Positions 34,637 to 46,782 of a stretch of DNA of 64,000 nucleotides are shown piece by piece. The stretch is from Nannobrachium achirus (Eukaryota > Chordata > Actinopteri > Myctophiformes > Myctophidae), in the NCBI GenBank assembly GCA_963921795.1, contig OY997661.1, forward strand, positions 36,207,470 to 36,271,469, written 5' to 3'. The notes under the pieces were generated by a model. The model searched no databases and was not told the origin of the DNA. It saw only the letters and a list, made by a program, of their open reading frames with translations. Position 1 is the first letter of the stretch, and the number at the start of each line of letters is the position of its first letter. The position numbers and the translations under genes are program-made.

Positions 34637-35110
34637 ATGTCACCTCCTTCAAAGACGGTGGCGCTAACAACAGCAGCTGGTCGCGGTGGTGCGCGGAACC
34701 AGTCGCTAACGCGAGTCCATTCAGCTCTCAGAAGTCGCAGTCTAAAACAGCCGATCTACAAGCACACAACGCCAGCCGATCTACAAGCACACAACGCCTC
34801 GCATGGGGAGGCGTTGTGTAGTCCCCTGACTGACTCGGTGAAGAGTGGAAACCACAGCGAGATCGAAGGCACACATCCCATTCCCAGAGACCCAGACCAC
34901 AACTTTCCAGTGAGTTTGTATTTTATATATATATAGCCTATATAATCGTCAGATGAATCAATTTATTTTTTATAATCTAAATCGCTCTGGGTAGGATAAA
35001 TGTGTCTGCTAAAACTTTTAGGCTAAAGGTGTAAATTGATTTGTGGTTTTTTTCCTCCCATCTGGGAGGGGGAGAGAGAGAGAGGGCTGGAGGGATAGAT
35101 AAATGTGTTT

Positions 35111-35207
<97 letters not shown>

Positions 35208-35290
35208 AAGAAAGAAAGGGAGGGAGGATAAAGCTCCATTGAATTGACTGTGTGATTGATTGTGTGAGAGAGAGGGTTAGAGAGAAATGT

Positions 35291-35382
<92 letters not shown>

Positions 35383-35657
35383 TGAGTGAGTGAGTGAGTG
35401 AGTGAGAGAGTGAGAATGTATTGTGTGTGAGAGAAAGAGGAAGGAGGAAGAGAGAGAGAGAAAAAGTATTTATTGTTGTGTGTGTGTGTGAGAGAGAGAG
35501 GGAGGGGAGAGAGAAATAGTGTGTGTGTGTGTGTGTGCGTGCGTGCGTGCATGCGTGTGAGACACATTGTATTGTATTGTAAATGGATTTTATTTTTCTA
35601 TATTTATAGGTAGTGGTTCGTGCAGAGGAGCCTGCTGACTTCCCTTTGGAGAACTGA
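34637..35657 (+). CDS. Possible two-exon gene of unknown function, 106 aa
   Basis: Exon 1 (34,637-34,909) runs from MSPPSKTVAL to a GTGAGT donor after 91 codons, in phase 0. A 700-bp intron filled with TG repeats ends in a good acceptor (tatatttatag). Exon 2 (35,610-35,657) adds VVVRAEEPADFPLEN and a stop, and AATAAA follows at 35,913. The product is rich in Ser, Thr, Arg and Pro, and no domain is recognised. Exon 1 contains a tandem copy of the GATCTACAAGC repeat and a hairpin (34,790-34,818), which argues for repeat-derived or non-coding sequence. Exon 2 and the poly(A) signal are repeated without exon 1 in later units (44,818 and 53,976). Transcript evidence would decide. Confidence 0.3.
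34790..34818. repeat. Hairpin with 11-bp arms
   Basis: cacaacgcctc (34,790-34,800) and its complement (34,808-34,818) around a 7-base loop. Two preceding copies of gccgatctacaagcacacaa place it in the dispersed GATCTACAAGC motif family. Confidence 0.75.
35115..35197. repeat. TG microsatellite
   Basis: About 40 TG units followed by GA units. Unique to the region left of the array. Confidence 0.95.
35297..35408. repeat. TG and GAGT microsatellite at the left edge of the 9.2-kb array
   Basis: About 41 TG units, then GAGT repeats (35,379-35,408). In units 2 and 3 the same GAGT tract follows a much shorter TG tract that directly abuts the end of the previous unit, so the array breakpoint lies in this repeat. 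Confidence 0.9.
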
Positions 35658-35912
35658 AAACTTTCCTTGGCCTGCCTGCTGTTTCTGACCGGCCTCATCT
35701 CAACTCACACGTGCACGCACGCAGCCTCTGAACTGTGAACATGCACATGCACACGCACACGAGCATGCATGCAGACTCTGAACTGTGAACGTGCACACGT
35801 ACAGGCGCACGCATGCACGCGCGCAGACACACAATGTGAGAAACAATGTGAACAAGCCAGAGAAACACTGAACTAGCAAGAATACACTTGATTGAAAACG
35901 GTAAAGAAACAA

Positions 35913-35918
35913 AATAAA
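35913..35918 (+). terminator. Possible polyadenylation signal (plus strand)
   Basis: AATAAA 256 nt past the stop of the possible gene at 34,637-35,657. Repeated at 45,121 and 54,279 in later units. Confidence 0.35.
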
Positions 35919-36290
35919 AAACACTTATTTGTCTTATTCTTTTGTATTTCTTTGAAGGAAAAATACTGTAAATACAATATTGAAGTCATTGAAATCAAAG
36001 CTAAAAAGATCAAGTGAGTTTTCAGCCTGATACAGTATCATTCACTAAAAGCTGTTTTTCTCAAAACAAGGTCTAAAAAGGGGTCATTTTTGGCCGTTTT
36101 TTTTTTGTCTGGCCTATAAATACAGAAGCGAACATCGTAGAAACATGGTTCTTGGACCGGGTGAAACTAGAGAATCTCCTCTTTCATTCGATGTGTTGTG
36201 TGATTTTGTCACGATAAAACTGAATGCGGAGGCTGTCTTCGAAGGCTATTCTATTGAGACATTTAGATCATGTGTAGGTGAGACATGACC

Positions 36291-36357
36291 CGAAACAGAT
36301 AGTGTCAAACACTATCTGTTTCGTGGTTCTGTTTATTTAGAGAATAAACAGAACCAC
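36291..36357. repeat. Twin perfect 15-bp hairpins
   Basis: Hairpin 1 has arms 36,291-36,305 and 36,309-36,323 (cgaaacagatagtgt and complement) with a 3-base loop. Hairpin 2 has arms 36,323-36,337 and 36,343-36,357 (gtggttctgtttatt and complement) with a 5-base loop. They share one base. Copies are at 45,499-45,565 and 54,657-54,723. Confidence 0.9.
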
Positions 36358-37172
36358 TATATCCACTCATCCACATAAATGTTTCTGCAATTCATCAATG
36401 TCTTGTCTACGTTCACCACACTGACATGTGCTACACACATGCATATATCTTATCTTAAATGCATTTCCCAAATCTGGATGTGATTGATGACTTAATATTC
36501 AGACAAAATAATATGTGTAACACTGTGTTTCACATTGTAGTTAATGTAGCCTAATTCCATTTGGACTGGAATGTTTGATGGATTTATATTTTGACTTAAG
36601 TGCAGGATCAATAAAATCTAAACGTTATACTGTATATGATCATCTGATGTGATTAAATCACGTAGGCCTATGTTGTTTTGCTAACAACAGTATCCTCTGT
36701 TAAACAAAGAAGGACAAAACTTTATTCTGTTTACTCATATTTAGACTAGGTGACTAAAAGAGTGATTTCATGGCGTGTCATGTTTTCTCTGAGGTGAACT
36801 ATCTCAGGATTTAAACATGTGTGATGTCTCCTGAAATGGAACACTATATATTTATCAAATCATTCTACTACAATCATTCTGCTACAATGTTTACAACCTT
36901 TTAAAGGTCTGTCTTTGTCATTGTTTTCTAAGGAACAGTGGTGTGTGATTTTACACAATGCTGTACCCACTCTTGCTATATGGCAATGTAAACGTATGTT
37001 TTATCATGCCAATAAACTCCTTTGAATTGAATTGTGTAATGATGATGGCTCAGTGTGGTCAGTGATTGGTCTATAGCTTTGACATTCACATTATTGCAGT
37101 CGGTAAACATAACAAAGGGACATCAAGTAGGTCCTAATAAATAACAAGACAGGAATGTATCTTATTTCAATG

Positions 37173-37178
37173 TTTATT
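37173..37178 (-). terminator. Polyadenylation signal of ZNF-D
   Basis: Minus-strand AATAAA about 400 nt past the stop. Copies lie at 46,381 (ZNF-F) and 55,539 (ZNF-H). Confidence 0.6.
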
Positions 37179-37574
37179 ACGTTCAAGCAGAAAATCCACC
37201 ACATTCAGGTACTTTTTCCCCCACACATCTACTGTATTGTATAATAAATAAACGTATATACATTTCAGTTTATCAGTTGTATTAAACAACTAGAAATGGT
37301 TGCTCAGTACATATCTGCACCAGGCCGGATGCATGATGTATGACTCCATATTTGGACATGGTTTCAGTGTAATCTGACCTCATTGAAATTTTCAATATAA
37401 AATGAACTCTAAAAAGTTAAAAATCAACATTATGAAAAAATGCAGGGTGTGGTCTGTCCAGCAGTTTACTGACCGAATACAGACATACAAATACACACAG
37501 GCAAAAAATAAAGAATATGAGAAAAATAACAGCCCTTGTCATCAGCCTAGGATAACACTAAGAAATATACAGTA

Positions 37575-38887
37575 TCACATTGCAGTGTTTTTGTGGATGT
37601 TCTGGTGTCTTTTCAGTTGATCCGTTCTACTGAAGCTCTTGTCGCACTCTTCACAGTGGTAGGGTTCCTCACCAGTGTGCATTCTCTGGTGTCGTTTAAG
37701 ACTGTTTATAGCAGAGAAGTGTTTTCCACACTGATCACATCCATAGGGTTTCTCACCAGTGTGAATTTTCTGGTGCCGTATTAATTCTGATGTTGTCTTA
37801 AACATGCTCCCACACTGGTCACAGTGGTATGGTTTAATTCCAGTGTGAATTCTCTGGTGTGATTTAAGGCTGGATATTTGAGAGAAATATGTTCCACACT
37901 GAACACATCCATAGGGTTTCTCACCAGTGTGAATTCTCTGGTGTATTTTAAGGTCTGTCTTTCTAGTGAAGTGTTCTCCACACTGATCACATCCATATGG
38001 TTTCTCACCAGTGTGAATTCTCTGGTGTATTTTAAGGCCTGTCTTTCCAGTGAAGTGTTCTCCACACTGATCACATCCATATGGTTTCTCACCAGTGTGA
38101 ATTCGCTGGTGCTGTTTTAATGCATCATTCCTCTTAAACCTGCTCCCACACTGGTCACAGTGGTATGAGTGTTCTCCAGTATGGATTAACTGGTGTCTGT
38201 CAAGGTGGGATATTTGAGAGAAATATGTTCCACACTGAACACATCCATAGGGTTTCTCGCCAGTATGAATTCTTTTGTGCTGTATACATTCGGCATTCGT
38301 CTTAAACTTACTCCCACACTGGTCACAGTTGTATGGTTTTCCCCCAGTGTGAATTCTCTGGTGTGTTTTAAGGTTGTCCTTTCTAGTGAAGTGTTTTCCA
38401 CACTGATCACAGCTGTGGTGTTTTGGTTTAGCCAAGCTTCTTTGTTCATTTATTGCTGGTATGACAGGGAAGCCAGGACGATGCAACACTGCATTGGAAA
38501 CAAAGACAAAGAGAAGACAGTTGAGAAGATTACATGATTTAGGATTTAACATCACAGTAAAACCTGCCTCATTTTATAGTCCAAGCTAAATTAACTAGTG
38601 ATTACAAAATAATCCATGACAGACAACATCTCCAAATGCATATGTCTACATTATAATAAAAAAGAGTGAAATTAGCAGTACTGAATGCAATTGGGTTACA
38701 AAGTGATGCAAAACAAAATGTGAGATATTAGAAGAGACTAAATGTAACTAATACAAATCTAACCCACAACAATGTTAAAGAACAAATTAACAGACAAACA
38801 ATCAAAGTATAACTTACAGATATCTCGAAGGCCTTTGGGTTCCTCCTGTTCGTCAGAATTGTTCCTGGTGCAGTCTAGAGAGTTCAT
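37575..38887 (-). CDS. C2H2 zinc-finger protein, 10 fingers (ZNF-D)
   Basis: Exon 1 (38,887-38,818) encodes MNSLDCTRNN and EQEEPKGLRDI. A 329-bp phase-1 intron precedes exon 2 (38,488-37,575), giving 327 aa. Contact residues (-1/2/3/6) are RDNT, TAEQ, QSHR, RDAQ, GTGI, RTDI, QSSS, TSER, ANSR, RDQR. Finger 2 has Cys in place of the usual helix Leu, and linkers 1, 3, 7 and 9 are altered (TGGKP, TGEHS, TGIKP, TGEEP). Fingers 5 and 6 are near-duplicates. The end is NTAM. An open frame continues upstream of exon 2 through the intron end, but the shared acceptor and leader exon argue for the spliced model. The 5' neighbour on the same strand is pseudogene E, 3.9 kb away. Confidence 0.87.
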
Positions 38888-38978
38888 CTTCACCTGAAGT
38901 CTGGAGTCCACAGTCAGTTCTGGTTGAAATGATTGATATCCTGGAGGGGTTGTGGAGACATTACAACTACACACTCTT

Positions 38979-39063
38979 CTTATACTAGAGAGCCTGAGGT
39001 GGAGCCTCAACTGCTTCAACGATTGGCCAAAGAGTAGAACAATAGAACCATCTGTCCACCAAT
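38979..39063 (-). promoter_or_regulatory. TATA/CCAAT promoter of ZNF-D
   Basis: TATAAG (38,984-38,979), CCAAT (39,026-39,022) and inverted CCAAT (39,063-39,059). Confidence 0.6.
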
Positions 39064-39263
39064 CACAGCCTACTCGACTATTTAGGTTCAGTCTTCCTTT
39101 CAACACTACTTTAATCAAGTGTGAACATTGATATAAATACACAACTGTAAAGAAAACAAAGTTAAGTAGACCAATATACAAAGTACTAATACATACAAAG
39201 AATGACTTAAAATGTTCAGAAGAGAATGAGAAATTGAATGAAATTAAACCTAAAAATCAAACA

Positions 39264-39340
39264 GTTAACCTGATTACTTGTTGTTCACAAGTTAACCTGA
39301 TTACTTGTTGTTCACAAGTTAACCTGATTACTTGTTGGGT
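39264..39340. repeat. 27-bp tandem repeat
   Basis: The unit gttaacctgattacttgttg plus ttcacaa is present nearly three times (39,264, 39,291, 39,318). It keeps one frame open on both strands. Copies occur in each later unit (48,472, 57,630 and 63,523). Confidence 0.9.
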
Positions 39341-40253
39341 GGGTGTGACACTTGTCATTGATTGGTCTATAGCTTTACCATTCACATGTAATTCGGTCAA
39401 AGAAGTGCACAGGGATGGTTTTACATTGTCATTAAAGGTCAGTCATTGTTTTGTCTGAAGATAACAGTATAGTGTTTAATGATGATGGCGCATTGGCAAG
39501 TGATTGGTCTATAGCTTTTACATTCACACATGTGTATGCATTCACATTACAATTTAAAATGTTTGCTTTTCTCGACAACTCATGACATGCTGTTTTCTTT
39601 TACAAAACATACAAGTCTTGTCCTTCAAACGTGTATAATATCCACTGTCAGTGTATTTCCTTTCTGTAATGCCTTTTCAGTTGCCATGAAAATTAGATCT
39701 TTAATTTTCTTTTCATTTTGTTATGAACATTTACAAAACATGAAGGGTCATTATTGTAGTCCAATTGTTCTAACATACAAAGTTATATAGCATGTTACTG
39801 GGCCTGGACAACTCAACTCAACTGTTGAACTTGAACTAATTGTGTGTTAATTTATTTTTTATATTTCTACTGAATGTTCGTATTGTTCTGAGGATTACAA
39901 TTAAGTATTGCACTACTGAATTTAGTATGAAAGGCCATTTATTTACAATGACAGACTGTTAATTCAGCCTGTTTTTGTTTAGTTAAAAACACAATCAGTT
40001 TTCCAACAACACAATGCACAGCTTATAAGTCAAGAGTACATATAGGCATCATTTTTTTCATTACATTAAGTCAATTCATGGATACAAACATTCATGGAGT
40101 GGGATTTGTATTTCCTAAAGAGGACAAAGTAATGCAATATATTCAAAAATAGCAACTGGCTTCATCTTTTACATTAGAAAAACAGCAACTGGGTCCATCT
40201 TTTACATTGGAAAGCTTAAACAAAATGTTTGATGAGATATAGCCTAGAGAACT

Positions 40254-40447
40254 CAGTGGACAGTGGAGTATAATAGGTGTTGTTAGCGTTAGACACTAGT
40301 GAGAATCATTTAGAGAATCTGAATATGAATGCATCAAATAGACAATACCCCAGTGGACAGTGGAGTATAATAGGTGTTGTTAGCGTTAGACACTAGTGAG
40401 AATCATTTAGAGAATCTGAATATGAATGCATCAAATAGACAATACCG
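40254..40447. repeat. 97-bp tandem duplication
   Basis: The block from cagtggacagtggag to aaatagacaatacc occurs twice in a row (40,254 and 40,351). It is single-copy in the A, B and C flanks, so it arose in the D lineage before the array expanded. Confidence 0.9.
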
Positions 40448-40596
40448 GTATATGTCAGTAATTTTACAAATGTTCTTTCACAAGTTAGCCTGATAATGTG
40501 TTGGGTGGGTGTGTGGGTGTGAATCTTTACCATTCACATGTAATTCAGTCAAAGTAGTGGATAAGGATGGTGTTCCATTGTTATTAAAGGAGAGAC

Positions 40597-40842
40597 AGCC
40601 GCTGGCCGCCGCGTCCACGTCCATGGACGCGACCGTGGACGCGTCCATGGACGCGGCCGCGAAAAAAACGTCCGTGGACGCGAGGCCGCGTCCACGGACG
40701 CAAACGGCCGGCCGTCCCGGCCGTGGACGCGACCGTGGACGCGGCCGTGGACGCAGACGGCCGGGGACGCGGCCGTGGACGAGGCCGCGGCCGTGGACGC
40801 AAACGGCCGGCCGTGGACGGGTCCATGGACGAGGTCGCGAAA
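40597..40842. repeat. GC-rich CpG minisatellite (GTGGACGC type)
   Basis: Variants of the 8-12 bp unit gtggacgcg(g/a)cc occur in both orientations (gtccatggac palindromes), with very high GC and CpG content inside AT-rich DNA, ending in an A-rich tail (gcgaaaaaaaggcagcg). The unit 2 copy (49,805-50,010) lacks 40 bp while the unit 3 copy (58,963-59,208) matches unit 1. Arg/Gly-rich frames across it are repeat products. Confidence 0.9.
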
Positions 40843-40870
40843 AAAAGGCAGCGAAAAAGAAAAAAAAAGG

Positions 40871-41222
40871 TGTCTATTGTATGTATTTTTTGATGGAGAA
40901 TTCAAATATGACCTTCTTTTTTGCATAGGACAACTCTAACCTGCATCAATTGGTATTTTATAATTGCCAATTGTACCCTATCCATCTAAAAAACAAATTG
41001 GATGTCTATTGTATGTATTTTTTGATGGAGAATTCAAATATTACCTTCTTTTTGGGATAGGACAACTCTAACCTGCATCAATTGGTATTTTATAATTGCC
41101 AATTGTACCCTATCCATCTCAAAAACAAATTGGATGTCTATTGTATGTATTTTTTGATGGGGAATTCAAATGTTACCTTCTTTTTTAGATATGACAACTC
41201 TGACCTGCATCAATTGGTGCAT
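40871..41222. repeat. 132-bp tandem repeat, about 2.7 copies
   Basis: Copies begin at 40,871, 41,003 and 41,135 with tgtctattgtatgtatttt and include caactctaacctgcatcaat. Repeated in units 2 (50,039 on) and 3 (59,237 on). Confidence 0.92.
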
Positions 41223-41230
41223 CAACCTAC

Positions 41231-41233
41231 TTA

Positions 41234-41282
<49 letters not shown>

Positions 41283-41318
41283 CATCTATCCATCTATCTA
41301 TCCATCTATTTATTTATA
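41231..41318. repeat. TATC tetranucleotide microsatellite
   Basis: TATC units becoming interspersed with TCCA and TTTA. The same structure lies at 50,399-50,486 and 59,597-59,684. Confidence 0.93.
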
Positions 41319-41720
41319 CTTCACCTTTAGTCCAGAAGAGAGTTCAGCCTCAGGAACTTGCACACATGGAACTGTGTCATGACTGTGTCATGGAGCTAAA
41401 ACAGAGCCATGTTAAATACTCACAATGACTCTGATGGACCAATCAGGGTGGTGGCGGGGGGAGGGATCAACAATAGACAGAAACTGGATAATGCTTTGTT
41501 AACTGTCCCACCTAAGTCCCTGCTAGTCTGAACAAACATCACCTTCCCTCTCATAACACTACTACTACTACATTTATATAAAGCTGCTCTTGCATTTGAA
41601 TTCAAGTCTGACACAAGTTAAGGTTAACTTAGGTAGTATTTCATTTTGCTGGCTTTTAGGGTCTGTGTGAGTGTGTAGGCTCACAAATTATTATAATTGT
41701 CATTAAGTGACTCTGAGATC

Positions 41721-41767
41721 TATCCATCCATCCATCCATCCATCCATCCATCCATCCATCCATCCAT
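41721..41767. repeat. TCCA tetranucleotide microsatellite
   Basis: About 12 TCCA units, repeated in later units near 50,889 and 60,087. Confidence 0.93.
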
Positions 41768-42236
41768 TTATTTATACTTACTGTTTACATTTTCTATAAA
41801 TATTTATTTCTATATAAAACTCAGTTGTGTGGAGTTATTGTGTGCCTTTTCTTGTTGCTAAAGAGTCCATTTGTTCACTAGACATTAAATCAAGGTTACT
41901 ATTTTGAGTTGAAGCTAAGTGTTTTATTGCTTTGTGGTTTAACATGATTTAAAAGGCAAATTCATTGTTATGGTTACTTTAGAAGACTGCTTTTGCATTC
42001 ATGAGTTAAGAGAGCCAAGCTAATTCAAAGAGTTAGGTTAAAGGAACACAAAACATGACCTAACTCACAGCTGCCATTGGACAGACAGTTACAACATACT
42101 CTTATCTTTCACAGAACAGACAATTATCATTTATTTGATCTATTTGAGACTATGTAGCTGCTCTAGGGGAAATAGAGCATTATATCAGCCTATTCAATTG
42201 ATAATGACCAATGGGTGCCAGTTTCTAAGTAGTTAA

Positions 42237-42656
42237 AGCATATTAACATAACAATATATGTGGCCTAGACATGGACATTGCCCAATCAACTCGTAATCTA
42301 CAGAAATGTCCACCACATCACACAGTATAAAACCTAGTAGGCTTAGTGGATTACCTATGTTAAATCATGTCAGGTTAGTTTGGTTCAAGATTCAAGTATA
42401 ATAATTTATGAGACAAAAATGTAAACAGCACAAATGTACAATCACATCTAGGCTAGAATGATAACATAAAGTCCTGACTACTCCTTGTTATTGTGGTCCT
42501 AAATACTACAATGATTAGTTTGGATGCATTGCTTCTATCATGTCCAATTAAAAATAAATACATTACATACATACAGAAATCTGCCTTCTCCTGTATTGTA
42601 TTAGTGACATTCATTATAAATAGTAAAATAACAGGACAGAGCAAAAAAGGCCTCTG
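42237..42656 (+). repeat. Left arm of the inverted repeat around pseudogene E
   Basis: About 420 bp, present in inverted orientation with few differences at 44,141-44,553. The arms enclose the pseudogene and its flanks (about 1.5 kb). Copies: 51,405-51,824 in unit 2 and 60,603-61,022 in unit 3. Confidence 0.92.
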
Positions 42657-42709
42657 TTGTGTCTTTATCTGATCACATGCAATCAGACACTCACACTGCA
42701 CAGCAATAC

Positions 42710-42715
42710 TTTATT
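42710..42715 (-). terminator. Polyadenylation signal of the E-type locus
   Basis: Minus-strand AATAAA about 110 nt past the pseudogene stop. Its unit 3 copy (61,076-61,081) may now serve ZNF-J. Confidence 0.45.
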
Positions 42716-42769
42716 ACAGGCTCAAGGCCCACAGGGTAAGAAGACCATACATTACAAAGATAATAATTA

Positions 42770-43662
<893 letters not shown>

Positions 43663-44140
43663 CTGAGGACAGCACAGGACAGGGAGAGAAAACACACACC
43701 TGATAAGAGCCAGATTCACACATTGATCAGCATTTAAGTAACATCATCATTATTATTGTTGAGTCTGAAAAGAACAATACAATGTGATAGATCTTTACAC
43801 ATCTGACCCATAACATTATTAGCAATTCACATGGTTACTATAATAGGTGAGTCTTCTAGCTTTTAAAAAAAATATATGTCATTAATTCTTTCTCTTACTA
43901 AGTGGAACATCCCACTTCTTAATTGTATATTATTTGGAAAGGGTTGAGTAGCAAAATGTTTGCCATAAATTCAATGCTGAGTTGCATTTGTTTTCCTACA
44001 TTTCCCCTTCAATGTATTATTACAATGTATTTACTATTTCTTACTTAGGTCTACTTAACTTTGTATTTTTACATTATTATATTGATCAACATTAACACAT
44101 AGTGTGTGTTAGGTTAGGTTAGTTGCAGAGGCCTTTTTTG

Positions 44141-44551
44141 CAGAGGCCTTTTTTGCTCTGTCCTGTTATTTTACTATTTATAATGAATGTCACTAATACA
44201 ATACAGGAGAAGGCAGATTTCTGTATATGTAATGTATTTATTTTTAATTGGACATGATAGAAGCAATGCATCCAAACTAATCATTGTAGTATTTAGGACC
44301 ACAATAACAAGGAGTAGTCAGGACTTTATGTTATCATTCTAGCCTAGATGTGATTGTACATTTGTGCACATTTTTGGCTCATAAATTATTATACTTGAAC
44401 CTTGAACCAAACTAACCTGACATGATTTAACATAGGTAATCCACTAAGCCTACTAGGTTTTATACTGTGTGATGTGGTGGACATTTCTGTAGATTACGAG
44501 TTGATTGGGCAATATCCATGTCTAGGCCACATATATTGTTATGTTAATATG

Positions 44552-44553
<2 letters not shown>
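44141..44553 (-). repeat. Right arm of the inverted repeat, ending at the unit junction
   Basis: Inverted copy of 42,237-42,656. It stops exactly where the next unit's TG repeat begins. A duplicated gcagaggccttttttg lies at its inner end. Confidence 0.92.
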
Positions 44554-44588
<35 letters not shown>

Positions 44589-45498
44589 TGAGTGAGTGAG
44601 TGAGTGAGTGAGAGAGTGAGAATGTATTGTGTGTGAGAGAAAGAGGAAGGAGGAAGAGAGAGAGAGAAAAAGTATTTATTGTTGTGTGTGTGTGTGAGAG
44701 AGAGAGGGAGGGGAGAGAGAAATAGTGTGTGTGTGTGTGTGTGTGCGTGCGTGCGTGCATGCGTGTGAGACACATTGTATTGTATTGTAAATGGATTTTA
44801 TTTTTCTATATTTATAGGTAGTGGTTCGTGCAGAGGAGCCTGCTGACTTCCCTTTGGAGAACTGAAAACTTTCCTTGGCCTGCCTGCTGTTTCTGACCGG
44901 CCTCATCTCAACTCACACGTGCACGCACGCAGCCTCTGAACTGTGAACATGCACATGCACACGCACACGAGCATGCATGCAGACTCTGAACTGTGAACGT
45001 GCACACGTACAGGCGCACGCATGCACGCGCGCAGACACACAATGTGAGAAACAATGTGAACAAGCCAGAGAAACACTGAACTAGCAAGAATACACTTGAT
45101 TGAAAACGGTAAAGAAACAAAATAAAAAACACTTATTTGTCTTATTCTTTTGTATTTCTTTGAAGGAAAAATACTGTAAATACAATATTGAAGTCATTGA
45201 AATCAAAGCTAAAAAGATCAAGTGAGTTTTCAGCCTGATACAGTATCATTCACTAAAAGCTGTTTTTCTCAAAACAAGGTCTAAAAAGGGGTCATTTTTG
45301 GCCGTTTTTTTTTTGTCTGGCCTATAAATACAGAAGCGAACATCGTAGAAACATGGTTCTTGGACCGGGTGAAACTAGAGAATCTCCTCTTTCATTCGAT
45401 GTGTTGTGTGATTTTGTCACGATAAAACTGAATGCGGAGGCTGTCTTCGAAGGCTATTCTATTGAGACATTTAGATCATGTGTAGGTGAGACATGACC

Positions 45499-45565
45499 CG
45501 AAACAGATAGTGTCAAACACTATCTGTTTCGTGGTTCTGTTTATTTAGAGAATAAACAGAACCAC
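45499..45565. repeat. Twin hairpins (unit 2 copy)
   Basis: Same two 15-bp perfect hairpins as at 36,291-36,357, unchanged. Confidence 0.9.
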
Positions 45566-46380
45566 TGTATCCACTCATCCACATAAATGTTTCTGCAATT
45601 CATCAATGTCTTGTCTACGTTCACCACACTGACATGTGCTACACACATGCATATATCTTATCTTAAATGCATTTCCCAAATCTGGATGTGATTGATGACT
45701 TAATATTCAGACAAAATAATATGTGTAACACTGTGTTTCACATTGTAGTTAATGTAGCCTAATTCCATTTGGACTGGAATGTTTGATGGATTTATATTTT
45801 GACTTAAGTGCAGGATCAATAAAATCTAAACGTTATACTGTATATGATCATCTGATGTGATTAAATCACGTAGGCCTATGTTGTTTTGCTAACAACAGTA
45901 TCCTCTGTTAAACAAAGAAGGACAAAACTTTATTCTGTTTACTCATATTTAGACTAGGTGACTAAAAGAGTGATTTCATGGCGTGTCATGTTTTCTCTGA
46001 GGTGAACTATCTCAGGATTTAAACATGTGTGATGTCTCCTGAAATGGAACACTATATATTTATCAAATCATTCTACTACAATCATTCTGCTACAATGTTT
46101 ACAACCTTTTAAAGGTCTGTCTTTGTCATTGTTTTCTAAGGAACAGTGGTGTGTGATTTTACACAATGCTGTACCCACTCTTGCTATATGGCAATGTAAA
46201 CGTATGTTTTATCATGCCAATAAACTCCTTTGAATTGAATTGTGTAATGATGATGGCTCAGTGTGGTCAGTGATTGGTCTATAGCTTTGACATTCACATT
46301 ATTGCAGTCGGTAAACATAACAAAGGGACATCAAGTAGGTCCTAATAAATAACAAGACAGGAATGTATCTTATTTCAATG

Positions 46381-46386
46381 TTTATT
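46381..46386 (-). terminator. Polyadenylation signal of ZNF-F
   Basis: AATAAA at the position homologous to that of ZNF-D. Confidence 0.6.
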
Positions 46387-46782
46387 ACGTTCAAGCAGAA
46401 AATCCACCACATTCAGGTACTTTTTCCCCCACACATCTACTGTATTGTATAATAAATAAACGTATATACATTTCAGTTTATCAGTTGTATTAAACAACTA
46501 GAAATGGTTGCTCAGTACATATCTGCACCAGGCCGGATGCATGATGTATGACTCCATATTTGGACATGGTTTCAGTGTAATCTGACCTCATTGAAATTTT
46601 CAATATAAAATGAACTCTAAAAAGTTAAAAATCAACATTATGAAAAAATGCAGGGTGTGGTCTGTCCAGCAGTTTACTGACCGAATACAGACATACAAAT
46701 ACACACAGGCAAAAAATAAAGAATATGAGAAAAATAACAGCCCTTGTCATCAGCCTAGGATAACACTAAGAAATATACAGTA

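Noticed and set aside
35018-35698. 226-codon His-Thr repeat frame on the minus strand (and similar His-Thr or Val-Cys frames at 17,286-17,617, 26,861-27,187, 44,522-44,906 and 53,690-54,070)
   Set aside because: Translations of CA/TG microsatellites with no start context or conservation.
40509-40928. 139-codon Arg/Gly/Pro-rich frame over the GC minisatellite
   Set aside because: Repeat translation. It shifts frame with the 40-bp length change in unit 2 and is open on both strands.
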